Made by a program: the position numbers and the translations under genes. From Winogradskyella forsetii (GTDB lineage Bacteria; Bacteroidota; Bacteroidia; Flavobacteriales; Flavobacteriaceae): 64,000 nucleotides of DNA. A model generated the notes under the pieces. That model worked only from the letters and a program-made list of their open reading frames with translations. It did not search any database and was not told the origin of the DNA. The first letter of the stretch is position 1, and the number at the start of each line of letters is the position of its first letter. The DNA lies in the NCBI RefSeq assembly GCF_013394595.1, contig NZ_CP053348.1, positions 2,630,001 to 2,694,000 of the forward strand. The letters are read 5' to 3'. Shown piece by piece: positions 7,558 to 15,054 of the stretch.

Positions 7558-9366
7558 ATGGAAACAACAGAAAAACAAATACTTAGAGGTGGTCAATTCC
7601 TAGTAAAGGAAACAGATTGCCAAGACATTTTTACTCCTGAAGATTTTTCAGAAGAGCAACAAATGATGAAAGAATCCGTAATGGAATTCAACGAACGAGA
7701 AATCATCGCTCACAAACCACGCTTTGAAGCAAAAGATTTTGCCCTCACCGAAGAGGTAATGCGTAAAGCAGGAGAAATGGGTTTTTTAGGCGTTGCTGTT
7801 CCTGAAGCTTATGAAGGTCTTGGAATGGGGTTTGTATCTACAGTTTTAACTTGTGACTATATCTCATCAGGAACAGGATCTTTCAGTACTGCTTTTGGTG
7901 CACATACCGGAATTGGTACGATGCCCATTACATTATACGGTACAGAAGAGCAAAAGCAAAAATACGTTCCTAAATTAGCCACAGGTGAATGGTTTGGAGC
8001 CTATTGCTTAACGGAGCCAGAAGCAGGTTCTGATGCCAATTCTGGTAAAACAACTGCTGAATTATCGGCAGATGGCAAGTCATACAAAATCAACGGTCAA
8101 AAAATGTGGATTTCAAATGCCGGTTTTTGTAGTTTGATGATTGTCTTTGCTCGTATTGAAGATGATAAAAATATTACGGGTTTCATCGTTGAATATGATA
8201 AAGACAACCCAAATGGCATTGTTTTAGGTGAGGAAGAACACAAATTAGGTATTCGTGCAAGTTCTACACGTCAAGTATTTTTTAATGATACGGTTGTGCC
8301 TGTTGAAAATATGTTAGCTGGTCGTGGCGAAGGTTTTAAAATTGCCATGAACGCCCTTAACGTAGGCCGTATCAAATTAGCTGCAGCTTGTTTAGATTCT
8401 CAAAGACGCATTTTAACGACTGCCGTACAATATGCTAATGAACGTAAACAATTTAAAACACCAATTGCAGATTTTGGAGCTATAAAAACCAAATTAGCTG
8501 AAATGGCCGCAAGTGCCTATGCTGGAGAATCCGCTACCTACAGAGCTGCAAAAAATATTGAAGATCGGATTGCGATGCGCGAAGCGGCCGGAAACTCTCA
8601 ACAAGAAGCAGAATTAAAAGGTGTGGAAGAATATGCCATTGAATGTTCTATCTTAAAAGTGGCAGTTTCTGAAGATGTACAAAATTCGGCCGATGAAGGT
8701 ATTCAAATTTTTGGAGGCATGGGCTTCTCTGAAGAAACACCGATGGAAGCGGCTTGGAGAGATGCCAGAATTGCTCGTATTTATGAAGGCACCAACGAAA
8801 TTAACAGAATGTTAGTCGTTGGGATGTTGGTTAAGAAAGCCATGAAAGGTCATGTGGATTTATTAGGACCTGCTCAGAAAGTACAAGAAGAATTAATGGG
8901 CATTCCTTCTTTTGAAACTCCAGATTATTCGGAATTGTTCTCAGAAGAAAAAGAAATGATCAAAAAGTTGAAGAAAACCTTTTTGATGGTTGCTGGTGGA
9001 GCAGTTCAAAAATTTGGACCGCAACTTGAAGAACACCAACAATTATTAATTGCCGCTGCAGATATCTTAATTGAAATCTATATGGCAGAATCCGCAATTT
9101 TAAGAACCGAAAAGAACGCCAAACGTTTTGGCCAAGAGACACAATCTGCCCAAATCGCCATGGCGAAATTATATCTCTATCATGCCGTGGATATCGTAGA
9201 AGAAAAAGGAAAGGAAAGTATTATTTCTTTTGCTGAAGGCGACGAGCAACGTATGTTATTAATGGGACTGAAACGTTTCACTAAGTATCAAAACTATCCG
9301 GATATCGTTGATTTACGGATTGAAATTGCAGAAAAAGTAAAAGCAGAAAATAAATACTGCTTCTGA
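7558..9366 (+). CDS. fadE: Acyl-CoA dehydrogenase, long form
   Basis: FAD-dependent oxidation of acyl-CoA to trans-2-enoyl-CoA, the first step of beta-oxidation. The core shows the signatures YCLTEPEAGSDANSGKT (about residue 152), the QKMWISNAGF strand, QIFGGMGFSEETPMEAAWRD and RIYEGTNEINRMLVVGML. At 602 residues it has a C-terminal extension of about 170 residues beyond the ordinary 380-residue fold, as in B. subtilis FadE and mitochondrial VLCAD. It closes the fad operon and is followed by a strong intrinsic terminator at 9407-9450. The four-helix-bundle cassette lies immediately upstream, so its leader partly derives from that repeat. Confidence 0.93.
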   Translation: METTEKQILRGGQFLVKETDCQDIFTPEDFSEEQQMMKESVMEFNEREIIAHKPRFEAKDFALTEEVMRKAGEMGFLGVAVPEAYEGLGMGFVSTVLTCDYISSGTGSFSTAFGAHTGIGTMPITLYGTEEQKQKYVPKLATGEWFGAYCLTEPEAGSDANSGKTTAELSADGKSYKINGQKMWISNAGFCSLMIVFARIEDDKNITGFIVEYDKDNPNGIVLGEEEHKLGIRASSTRQVFFNDTVVPVENMLAGRGEGFKIAMNALNVGRIKLAAACLDSQRRILTTAVQYANERKQFKTPIADFGAIKTKLAEMAASAYAGESATYRAAKNIEDRIAMREAAGNSQQEAELKGVEEYAIECSILKVAVSEDVQNSADEGIQIFGGMGFSEETPMEAAWRDARIARIYEGTNEINRMLVVGMLVKKAMKGHVDLLGPAQKVQEELMGIPSFETPDYSELFSEEKEMIKKLKKTFLMVAGGAVQKFGPQLEEHQQLLIAAADILIEIYMAESAILRTEKNAKRFGQETQSAQIAMAKLYLYHAVDIVEEKGKESIISFAEGDEQRMLLMGLKRFTKYQNYPDIVDLRIEIAEKVKAENKYCF

Positions 9367-9406
9367 AAATTAAATAATTAGACTAACTCAAATAATTCTA
9401 ATTGTA

Positions 9407-9450
9407 AAGCCAATTCTTCCAATGTATGTTTGGATTGAGTTGGCTTTTTT
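9407..9450 (+). terminator. Intrinsic terminator of the fad operon
   Basis: A long stem is formed by AAGCCAA (9407-9413) with TTGGCTT (9440-9446), extended inside by TCCAA/TTGGA, and followed by a run of T. It ends at the convergent stop codon of the M56-amidase gene. Confidence 0.8.
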
Positions 9451-10877
9451 CATTTTATTTGGTTTCTTATTTTCAGTAAACCTTCGTATATGGATTTTGC
9501 GATTTTTTCCTTTTGATTCTTGTCAGAAAGCACTGTGCTATCACTTTCATTGGTCATAAAACCTAATTCTAAATAGACCCCAGGAACTAATGTGTTTTTT
9601 AAGAGGAAAAAACCTGCTTCCTTAATTCCTCTATTATAAAAATTATCCGATTGATGTTCAACTAAAATACGGGCATATTTTAAACTTGTTTGAGCATTTT
9701 TATGTTTTGGATTAAAATAAGCTTCTGTTCCTTTTATAGAACTATCATTATGGGCATTGCAATGCAAACTTAAAAATAAATCAGGATTTATATTATTTAT
9801 AAAATCTGCACGCTCTTGCAATGATAAAAACTCATCATTAGTCCTTGTTAAAACTATTTCAACTTTTTCATCGCTCAACGAAGCTAATAAATTTGTAATT
9901 TGAAGTACAATATACTTTTCCCTATCATCTTCATTAAAATTTCCAGAATCCTTTCCGCCATGTCCAGCATCTACAACCACCAAAAGGGGTTCATTGGTGT
10001 CCTTATATGTGCAACTCAAGACAAATATTCCTGCAAAAAGTAAGCTGACAAAGGTCATTTTTAAAGTTCTGTTTAGTACTGATGATTTTGATTGATGCAA
10101 CATAATAATTCGATTTTTGATTTGAATGAAATTAAATCCGCTTGTTAGAGGAATGCGGTATTCTTTTTGTCCTAAATTAATAATGGTATTTGAATAATTT
10201 TCGATATCGATACCCGAAGAAACAGATTTATCATCAGCGATATATTCATGGTTTTGAAGAATTGCTTTTTTATAAAACCAAACAAATGGATTGAACCAAA
10301 ATATACAAATCATTAGTTCTGTAAAGATAATATCGAGGCTGTGCTTTTCCTCACAATGAATCGTTTCATGTTTAACAATACTCAAATAGTCGTCGTTATT
10401 TAAAGCCTGATTTTCATTAATAAACATATAATTAAAAAAACTTGAAACAAATTCAGAATCATTAGTCTTAATGATTTTAAGCTTTCCAAAACGTTCATAT
10501 TTACCATTTATTAACTGTTGAATTTTAATAAAGTTTTTCAAAAATCGAAATACGAGAAAACTAGTAATAGCTAAATAAACATAAATTAATGGATTGTGCT
10601 GTGCTGGAATTTTTATTTCAACACCTTCTATAGAAAGGTATTCTATACTTTGAGAAACATCAGAGGTTCCATTAAATGTTTGAATAGGAATTTTAGAGAT
10701 ACTTGGAACATTGTTAAATACTTCAAATTCTAAAAATGGTGCCAGTAAGCACAATACGAATGAACCTAAAAGAAAAAATCGATTAAATTGAAATGTTTTT
10801 TGTTTTCTAAGTATCAAGAAATAAACCGTATAAGAACAGCCCAAACTTATTAGTGTATAGATAAAATAGCTTATCAT
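9450..10877 (-). CDS. M56 (BlaR1-type) metalloprotease fused to N-acetylmuramoyl-L-alanine amidase
   Basis: Residues 1-290 are a BlaR1/MecR1-like membrane protease: N-terminal hydrophobic helices, zinc site HETIH at 170-174, and the FWFNPFVWFYKKA helix followed by HEYIADDKS. A last membrane segment (about 273-288) ends in VLSC. Residues 295-475 form an Amidase_3 domain with VVDAGHGGKDSG (about 302-313), LFLSLHCNAHND and YLELGFMTNESD, which hold the zinc and catalytic residues of peptidoglycan amidases. A classical BlaR1 would carry a penicillin-binding sensor here. The upstream repressor gene overlaps its start by 4 bp, so both form one operon. Inferred role: sensing or remodelling of the cell wall coupled to repressor cleavage. 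Confidence 0.85.
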   Translation of the reverse strand: MISYFIYTLISLGCSYTVYFLILRKQKTFQFNRFFLLGSFVLCLLAPFLEFEVFNNVPSISKIPIQTFNGTSDVSQSIEYLSIEGVEIKIPAQHNPLIYVYLAITSFLVFRFLKNFIKIQQLINGKYERFGKLKIIKTNDSEFVSSFFNYMFINENQALNNDDYLSIVKHETIHCEEKHSLDIIFTELMICIFWFNPFVWFYKKAILQNHEYIADDKSVSSGIDIENYSNTIINLGQKEYRIPLTSGFNFIQIKNRIIMLHQSKSSVLNRTLKMTFVSLLFAGIFVLSCTYKDTNEPLLVVVDAGHGGKDSGNFNEDDREKYIVLQITNLLASLSDEKVEIVLTRTNDEFLSLQERADFINNINPDLFLSLHCNAHNDSSIKGTEAYFNPKHKNAQTSLKYARILVEHQSDNFYNRGIKEAGFFLLKNTLVPGVYLELGFMTNESDSTVLSDKNQKEKIAKSIYEGLLKIRNQIK

Positions 10878-11257
10878 TTATTCTTCTTTTTAGCAATTTT
10901 CTCTTTTAATAGCTCTTGAAGCTCTTGTAATTCATCCATGGTTAAATCAGCATTTTTAGTAAAAAAGGAAGCAAATTGTGCTTTAGAGTCATTAAAAAAA
11001 TGTTGAATCATTCCATTTACTTGCTTCGAGAAATAGTCATTCTTTTTAAGAATTGGATAATATTCCTTATCTCTTCCTAATCGCTCAAATCCTATGTAGT
11101 TCTTGTCTGTCATTCGTTTCAACAACGTAGATATAGTGGTATAAGCAGGTCTCGGTTCAGGAAATTTTTCCACAATATCTTTCATAAATCCTTTTTCCAG
11201 CATCCATAAATACTTCATTATTTGTAGTTCTGATTTATTGAGTTGTTTTATATCCAC
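10874..11257 (-). CDS. BlaI/MecI-family transcriptional repressor
   Basis: A 127-residue winged-helix protein: helix 1 LNKSELQIMKYLWMLEKG, recognition region PAYTTISTLLKRMTDKNYIG, wing FERLGRDKEYYPIL, then a C-terminal dimerisation and cleavage region (DYFSKQVNGMIQHFFNDS) and a basic tail. BlaI/MecI proteins bind TACA-TGTA palindromes and are inactivated by the partner M56 protease, which is encoded directly downstream with a 4-bp overlap. The start is a GTG; no in-frame ATG lies between it and the operator. A perfect BlaI-type operator sits 15 bp upstream at 11272-11287, so autoregulation is likely. Confidence 0.93.
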   Translation of the reverse strand: MDIKQLNKSELQIMKYLWMLEKGFMKDIVEKFPEPRPAYTTISTLLKRMTDKNYIGFERLGRDKEYYPILKKNDYFSKQVNGMIQHFFNDSKAQFASFFTKNADLTMDELQELQELLKEKIAKKKNK

Positions 11258-11271
11258 AATTATAGTTTTAA

Positions 11272-11287
11272 TACTACAAATGTAGTA
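11272..11287. promoter_or_regulatory. BlaI/MecI-type operator between divergent genes
   Basis: TACTACAAATGTAGTA is a perfect 7-2-7 palindrome and matches the TACA/TGTA core of known BlaI and MecI operators. On the minus strand it contains TACATTTG (11284-11277), a match to the TAnnTTTG -7 element, so repressor binding would cover the promoter of the repressor-protease operon. Confidence 0.8.
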
Positions 11288-11298
11288 ATAAAAAATTG

Positions 11299-11331
11299 TT
11301 GTGCAAATTATTTATTAAATTTCTATCTTTA
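11299..11331 (+). promoter_or_regulatory. Candidate promoter of the propeller/NTF2 gene
   Basis: TTG at 11299-11301 and TATCTTTA at 11324-11331 are separated by 22 bases and resemble the TTG / TAnnTTTG pair of Bacteroidota. The -7 copy has A for the final G. The start codon lies 15 bases further on. The BlaI-like operator is about 12 bases upstream of the -33 element. Confidence 0.4.
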
Positions 11332-11346
11332 GAAAAACTTTGTTCA

Positions 11347-12927
11347 ATGCGCTATTATTTATTACTCATCTCGTTTTTGTTACCTTTATTAGCTATCTCG
11401 CAATCCAACGACACTGAAATTTTCCTATTCGATTTAGAAACAAATAATTCAAAAATTCAAATTAAGAATGGTAAGAATATTTCCAAGAATCAAGGGTATG
11501 ATAATCAACCTTCATTTTTAGATGAACGTTATATTGTTTTCGCATCCGCCAGAAACGGCCAAATCGATATCGCTAAATATGATACGCGCTACGATGCTAA
11601 AATTTGGGTTAATTTTACGGAAGGTGGCGAATATTCTCCATTAAAAATCCCTAATAAACAAGAAGTTTCTGCTGTCCGTTTAGATGAAAATGGTAAACAA
11701 CAATTGTACGCTTATAATTTAAGTAACGGTAATTCTACAGTGCTTATTAGTGATTTAGTGGTTGCTTATTATACTTGGTTTGATGAAAACACCATTGTAT
11801 CGGCTGTGATTGAAGATGAAGAACTCAACCTTTATGTTACCAATCTCAAAGCCGGTACACACAAAAAATATGCGTCTAATGTAGGTCGTTCTTTTCATAA
11901 AATTCCTAATTCGGATTTCGTGAGTTTTATTTCAAAAGCAAATGGAAACCAATGGCAAATAAAAGCAATAAACCCTAAAACAGGTAAGATTAAACTTATT
12001 GCTAATACTATAAAAGGTGTTGAGGATATTTGCTGGCTTAATAGTAAAACATTGCTTTCAGGAAAGGATAATTTCTTATATAAATTAAGGCTTCAACGTG
12101 ATAACAATTGGCAGAAAATTGCCGACGTGTCCACCAACGACATTGTAAAAATCACACGCCTTTCAGCTAACTCCTCTGGCACAAAATTGTTAATTGCTGG
12201 CGATATTATAGCTACTGAAGTAGAGGAAACTACAAAAGAAACACCAATGAATGTCGACGAAGATTTAGCCGCAAAAGTTGTACAGAAGCATGTTGACCCC
12301 TTTAACAATAGACAATTAGAAGCATTTGCAAATGCTTTCGACACCAATATAATTGTCAATCGATTTCCAAGGGCAAAAATGTATTCTGGCCGAACGACTT
12401 TAATAGAACATTACCGACAGTTTTTCAAAAAAAACAAAAAATCTTCTGTTAAGATTCTCAACAGAATGACCCTTAAAAACATGGTCATCGATGAAGAATT
12501 GGTAACTGTGGATAATACCACGAATAGACAAATTACCATTTATGAAACCGATGAGTACAATATTAATACGATGACGTTTATTGAAAACTCTAAAACTGAT
12601 GCCAACCCCGAGTATATAGTTAATGAGCAGCTAGAGGCTTACAACAATAGAGATATAAGTGGATTTGTAAAAACCTACACGAACGATGTGATGTTATTTA
12701 CGTTTCCATATACACTAAATTCTGAAGGACAAGAGCCACTTAGAGCACAATACGCTTCATTTTTTAAGCGTACGCCAGATTTGTATGCTAAAATTGTGAA
12801 TAGAATAGTATTAGGAAACAAAGTTATTGATAAAGAAAAAGTGTTAATAAATGGTGAGACTTTTTATGCCATTGCCATTTACGAAATAAGAAATGGATTG
12901 ATTTCAAGGGTAACATTTATTCAATAA
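11347..12927 (+). CDS. Secreted TolB-like beta-propeller protein with two C-terminal NTF2/SnoaL-like domains
   Basis: A signal peptide (MRYYLLLISFLLPLLAISQS) precedes about 270 residues of TolB/PD40-like propeller repeats (for example QPSFLDERYIVFASARNGQIDIAKYD). Two related NTF2-like domains follow, beginning near AAKVVQKHVDPFNNRQ and IVNEQLEAYNNRDISG; each has the helix-sheet pattern and an NRMTLKN or NRIVLGN strand. An in-frame start at 11296 would add 17 residues in front of the signal peptide, so 11347 is chosen. Divergent from the BlaI-M56 operon over the operator, which suggests shared control. The function is unknown; NTF2-like domains bind or isomerise small molecules, and no catalytic residue can be assigned. 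Confidence 0.75.
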   Translation: MRYYLLLISFLLPLLAISQSNDTEIFLFDLETNNSKIQIKNGKNISKNQGYDNQPSFLDERYIVFASARNGQIDIAKYDTRYDAKIWVNFTEGGEYSPLKIPNKQEVSAVRLDENGKQQLYAYNLSNGNSTVLISDLVVAYYTWFDENTIVSAVIEDEELNLYVTNLKAGTHKKYASNVGRSFHKIPNSDFVSFISKANGNQWQIKAINPKTGKIKLIANTIKGVEDICWLNSKTLLSGKDNFLYKLRLQRDNNWQKIADVSTNDIVKITRLSANSSGTKLLIAGDIIATEVEETTKETPMNVDEDLAAKVVQKHVDPFNNRQLEAFANAFDTNIIVNRFPRAKMYSGRTTLIEHYRQFFKKNKKSSVKILNRMTLKNMVIDEELVTVDNTTNRQITIYETDEYNINTMTFIENSKTDANPEYIVNEQLEAYNNRDISGFVKTYTNDVMLFTFPYTLNSEGQEPLRAQYASFFKRTPDLYAKIVNRIVLGNKVIDKEKVLINGETFYAIAIYEIRNGLISRVTFIQ

Positions 12928-12953
12928 TGAAATTTCAATTGATTTATATAGCC

Positions 12954-13185
12954 AGCCATCTGGCTATTGAAGTCCATATTTCAAAAGTCCAAAGACAATT
13001 GAACTATTTTGGGAGGCACTATTAATACCGCAGCTCGTTTACAAGATGCTGCCAAAGAAAACCAGATCATTATTTCTGAAGAGTGCTACAACCAAGTAAA
13101 GGAATCTTTTAAGTGCGAAAAGGTTGGAAGTATTACTGTTAAGAATAAAGCCGAGCCTTTAACCACTTATGAGGTAAAGGAATAA
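12954..13185 (+). pseudogene. Remnant of a class III nucleotide cyclase (C-terminal part, frameshifted)
   Basis: Two frames together give a cyclase C-terminal half. 12957-13010 reads HLAIEVHISKVQRQLNYF, like the IGIHxGxV...YFG stretch of class III cyclases. After a one-base shift at about 13011 the frame reads GGTINTAARLQDAAKENQ, then IIISEECYNQVKESF and ends with PLTTYEVKE and TAA. GxTxNTAARLQ and the VxGxxxxxPxxxYEV ending are family hallmarks. The metal-binding aspartates and everything upstream are gone, and a TGA interrupts the second frame just upstream. It cannot encode an active cyclase. It lies 55 bases before a PycTM-type effector gene, so it is read as the lost cyclase of a Pycsar pair. 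Confidence 0.75.
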
Positions 13186-13240
13186 TTATTGAATGAACAA
13201 TCACTCTACAACAATCAATAATATAACCATTGTATAAATC

Positions 13241-13813
13241 ATGGAAGACCAAAAACCAATTAAAAAACCATCCTCAAAAAGAAGTAACAAAAGCAACCAT
13301 ACCGAAGAATTGGTCGATCATTATTGGGGAACCATAAATTATTTAACCAGTTTAATAAAGGCTTCTGAACTTAAAGCGGGCTTAATATTATCTTTTTATG
13401 GTATTCTTTTGAATTTCATTTATCAAGGTTCAGAAAATTTTTCGAATCAACTAACTAACGATACACTTTTATACATACTCATTGGGTCATGGATTTTATG
13501 TACCTCTGCTTCTATCTTTTTTTGCATACGCTGTTTTATTCCAAAGATTGAAGGTAACTTTTCTAAAAATATGTTTTTTTTTAAGGATATTATTTCAAAA
13601 TTTGGTGATGTCAAGGAGTTTTCTAAAACCTTTTTAGACATGAGCAAAGACGAGGACGCCTTGTTTATGCAATTGGGAGAACAGATTTTTATCATTTCAA
13701 AAATATCCGCTTGGAAATTCAAAAATGTAAAGCGTGCCATTAGTCTTTTGGCTTTGGGTCTGATTCTTTTATTCCTAACAGGTCTGTACCATTTTATATT
13801 TGTTTTAACTTAG
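13241..13813 (+). CDS. Pycsar-type membrane effector (PycTM family)
   Basis: A 190-residue protein with a polar, lysine-rich N-terminus, a helix VDHYWGTINYLTSLIKASEL, two membrane segments (about 46-64 and 76-98), a central cytosolic helical region (FFKDIISKFGDV...DALFMQLGEQIFIISKISAWKF) and a final membrane segment (about 166-188). This layout matches the PycTM family (formerly DUF5706), membrane effectors that are activated by cyclic CMP or UMP and stop phage growth by damaging the membrane. The standard partner is a PycC cyclase; only a broken cyclase fragment remains upstream. The reading frame is intact with an ordinary ATG start. Assignment rests on pattern recognition of the family, not on a search. 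Confidence 0.75.
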   Translation: MEDQKPIKKPSSKRSNKSNHTEELVDHYWGTINYLTSLIKASELKAGLILSFYGILLNFIYQGSENFSNQLTNDTLLYILIGSWILCTSASIFFCIRCFIPKIEGNFSKNMFFFKDIISKFGDVKEFSKTFLDMSKDEDALFMQLGEQIFIISKISAWKFKNVKRAISLLALGLILLFLTGLYHFIFVLT

Positions 13814-13871
13814 TTACTTTAGTAAAAAAATTAAAATTGTCCTAATTTATTAAATTCAAAACGTCATAATA

Positions 13872-15053
13872 ATGAACGCATTTAAACTTAAGATTATGAA
13901 ATTATCTATTATGATGGCTATAATGGTTTTTCAATGCTACACAGCATCTTGTAAGGCTCAAAGCAAGAAAAACCTCGAACCCAAATTAGAAAATATAGCA
14001 TGGATTTCTGGCACATGGCATGGTGAAGCCTTTGGAGGCATCACGGAAGAAATTTGGAGCGAACCTTCCGGTGGTTCCATGATGGCATCGTTTAAATTAA
14101 TTAACGACGAAAAAGTCACCTTTTATGAAATTGAGGTGATCAGAGAAATTGAAAACTCACTGATTCTTCAACTCAAACATTTTGGCCCAGATTTAAAAGG
14201 ATGGGAAACCAAAGATGAAACTGTCGATTTTCCTCTCAAAGAAATCACCGAAACCAAAGTTGTTTTTGAAGGCATGACCTTTGAGAAAATTAGTGATTAC
14301 GAAATGAATATCTATGTGGATATTAAAGATGACCAGGGTAAAATTGAAGCTACAAAATTCAACTATAGAAAGAAAATAGAGAAACCCATAAATCAATTTA
14401 CAAGGGTAAAAAAAGCAAAATCAAAACCTATAATCGACGGAAAAGCGGACGATGAAATTTGGTCAGAAACTAATTGGTTACCATTAGACCAAAGATGGTT
14501 AGGAAACCCTTATTCCAATGAAGATTTTTCAGGTCGTTATAAATTATCTTGGGCAGAGGATGCCCTTTATCTATTGGCAGAAATAGAAGATGATAAATTA
14601 ATTGACAAGCATTCTGATCCCTTAATAGCCTGGTGGGACGATGATTGTCTTGAAGTTTTTATAGACGAGGACAACAGTGGTGGCGAACATCAATATAGTC
14701 ACAACGCCTTTGCTTACCACATCGCATTAGATGGAAATGTGGTAGATATGTCCACCAAGAAAGAAGGAAAATTATACAACTCGCATATAGAATCCAAACG
14801 CATCACAACCGTAAATACATCTATTTGGGAAGTAAAAATCGCTTTGTTTGATGACTCCTATAATGATGATGGAGACAATACTTCCATAAAATTGCAACCT
14901 GGAAAAGAGATCGGTTTCGCGCTAGCTTATTGCGATAATGACAACAGCAAGGAACGCGAGAATTTTATAGGTTCAGTGTTTGTTGAAGGGGAAGATAAAA
15001 ACAGAGGTTGGATAGATGCAAATATTTTCGGAACTTTAAAACTCATTATCTAA
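13872..15053 (+). CDS. Secreted protein with DUF6265-like and CBM9-like domains
   Basis: After an N-terminal signal sequence (start at 13872, or 13896 which begins directly with MKLSIMMAIMVF) come two parts. Residues 35-165 resemble the lipocalin-like DUF6265 family: IAWISGTWHGEAFGGITEEIW and GGSMMASFKL. Residues 180-393 resemble a CBM9-type carbohydrate-binding or endoxylanase-associated domain: IDGKADDEIWSETNWLPL, WWDDDCLEVFIDEDN, HNAFAYHIALDG and the ending GWIDANIFGTLKL. No catalytic site is visible. It is followed after one base by an M28 peptidase gene, so the two are probably co-transcribed in a block of secreted enzymes. Confidence 0.7.
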   Translation: MNAFKLKIMKLSIMMAIMVFQCYTASCKAQSKKNLEPKLENIAWISGTWHGEAFGGITEEIWSEPSGGSMMASFKLINDEKVTFYEIEVIREIENSLILQLKHFGPDLKGWETKDETVDFPLKEITETKVVFEGMTFEKISDYEMNIYVDIKDDQGKIEATKFNYRKKIEKPINQFTRVKKAKSKPIIDGKADDEIWSETNWLPLDQRWLGNPYSNEDFSGRYKLSWAEDALYLLAEIEDDKLIDKHSDPLIAWWDDDCLEVFIDEDNSGGEHQYSHNAFAYHIALDGNVVDMSTKKEGKLYNSHIESKRITTVNTSIWEVKIALFDDSYNDDGDNTSIKLQPGKEIGFALAYCDNDNSKERENFIGSVFVEGEDKNRGWIDANIFGTLKLII

Positions 15054-15054
15054 T

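Noticed and set aside
12948..12967. Hairpin ATAGCCAG-CCAT-CTGGCTAT as terminator of the propeller/NTF2 gene
   Set aside because: The 8-bp stem is perfect, but no T tract follows and the sequence is partly accounted for as coding remnant of the cyclase, so it is not listed as a terminator.
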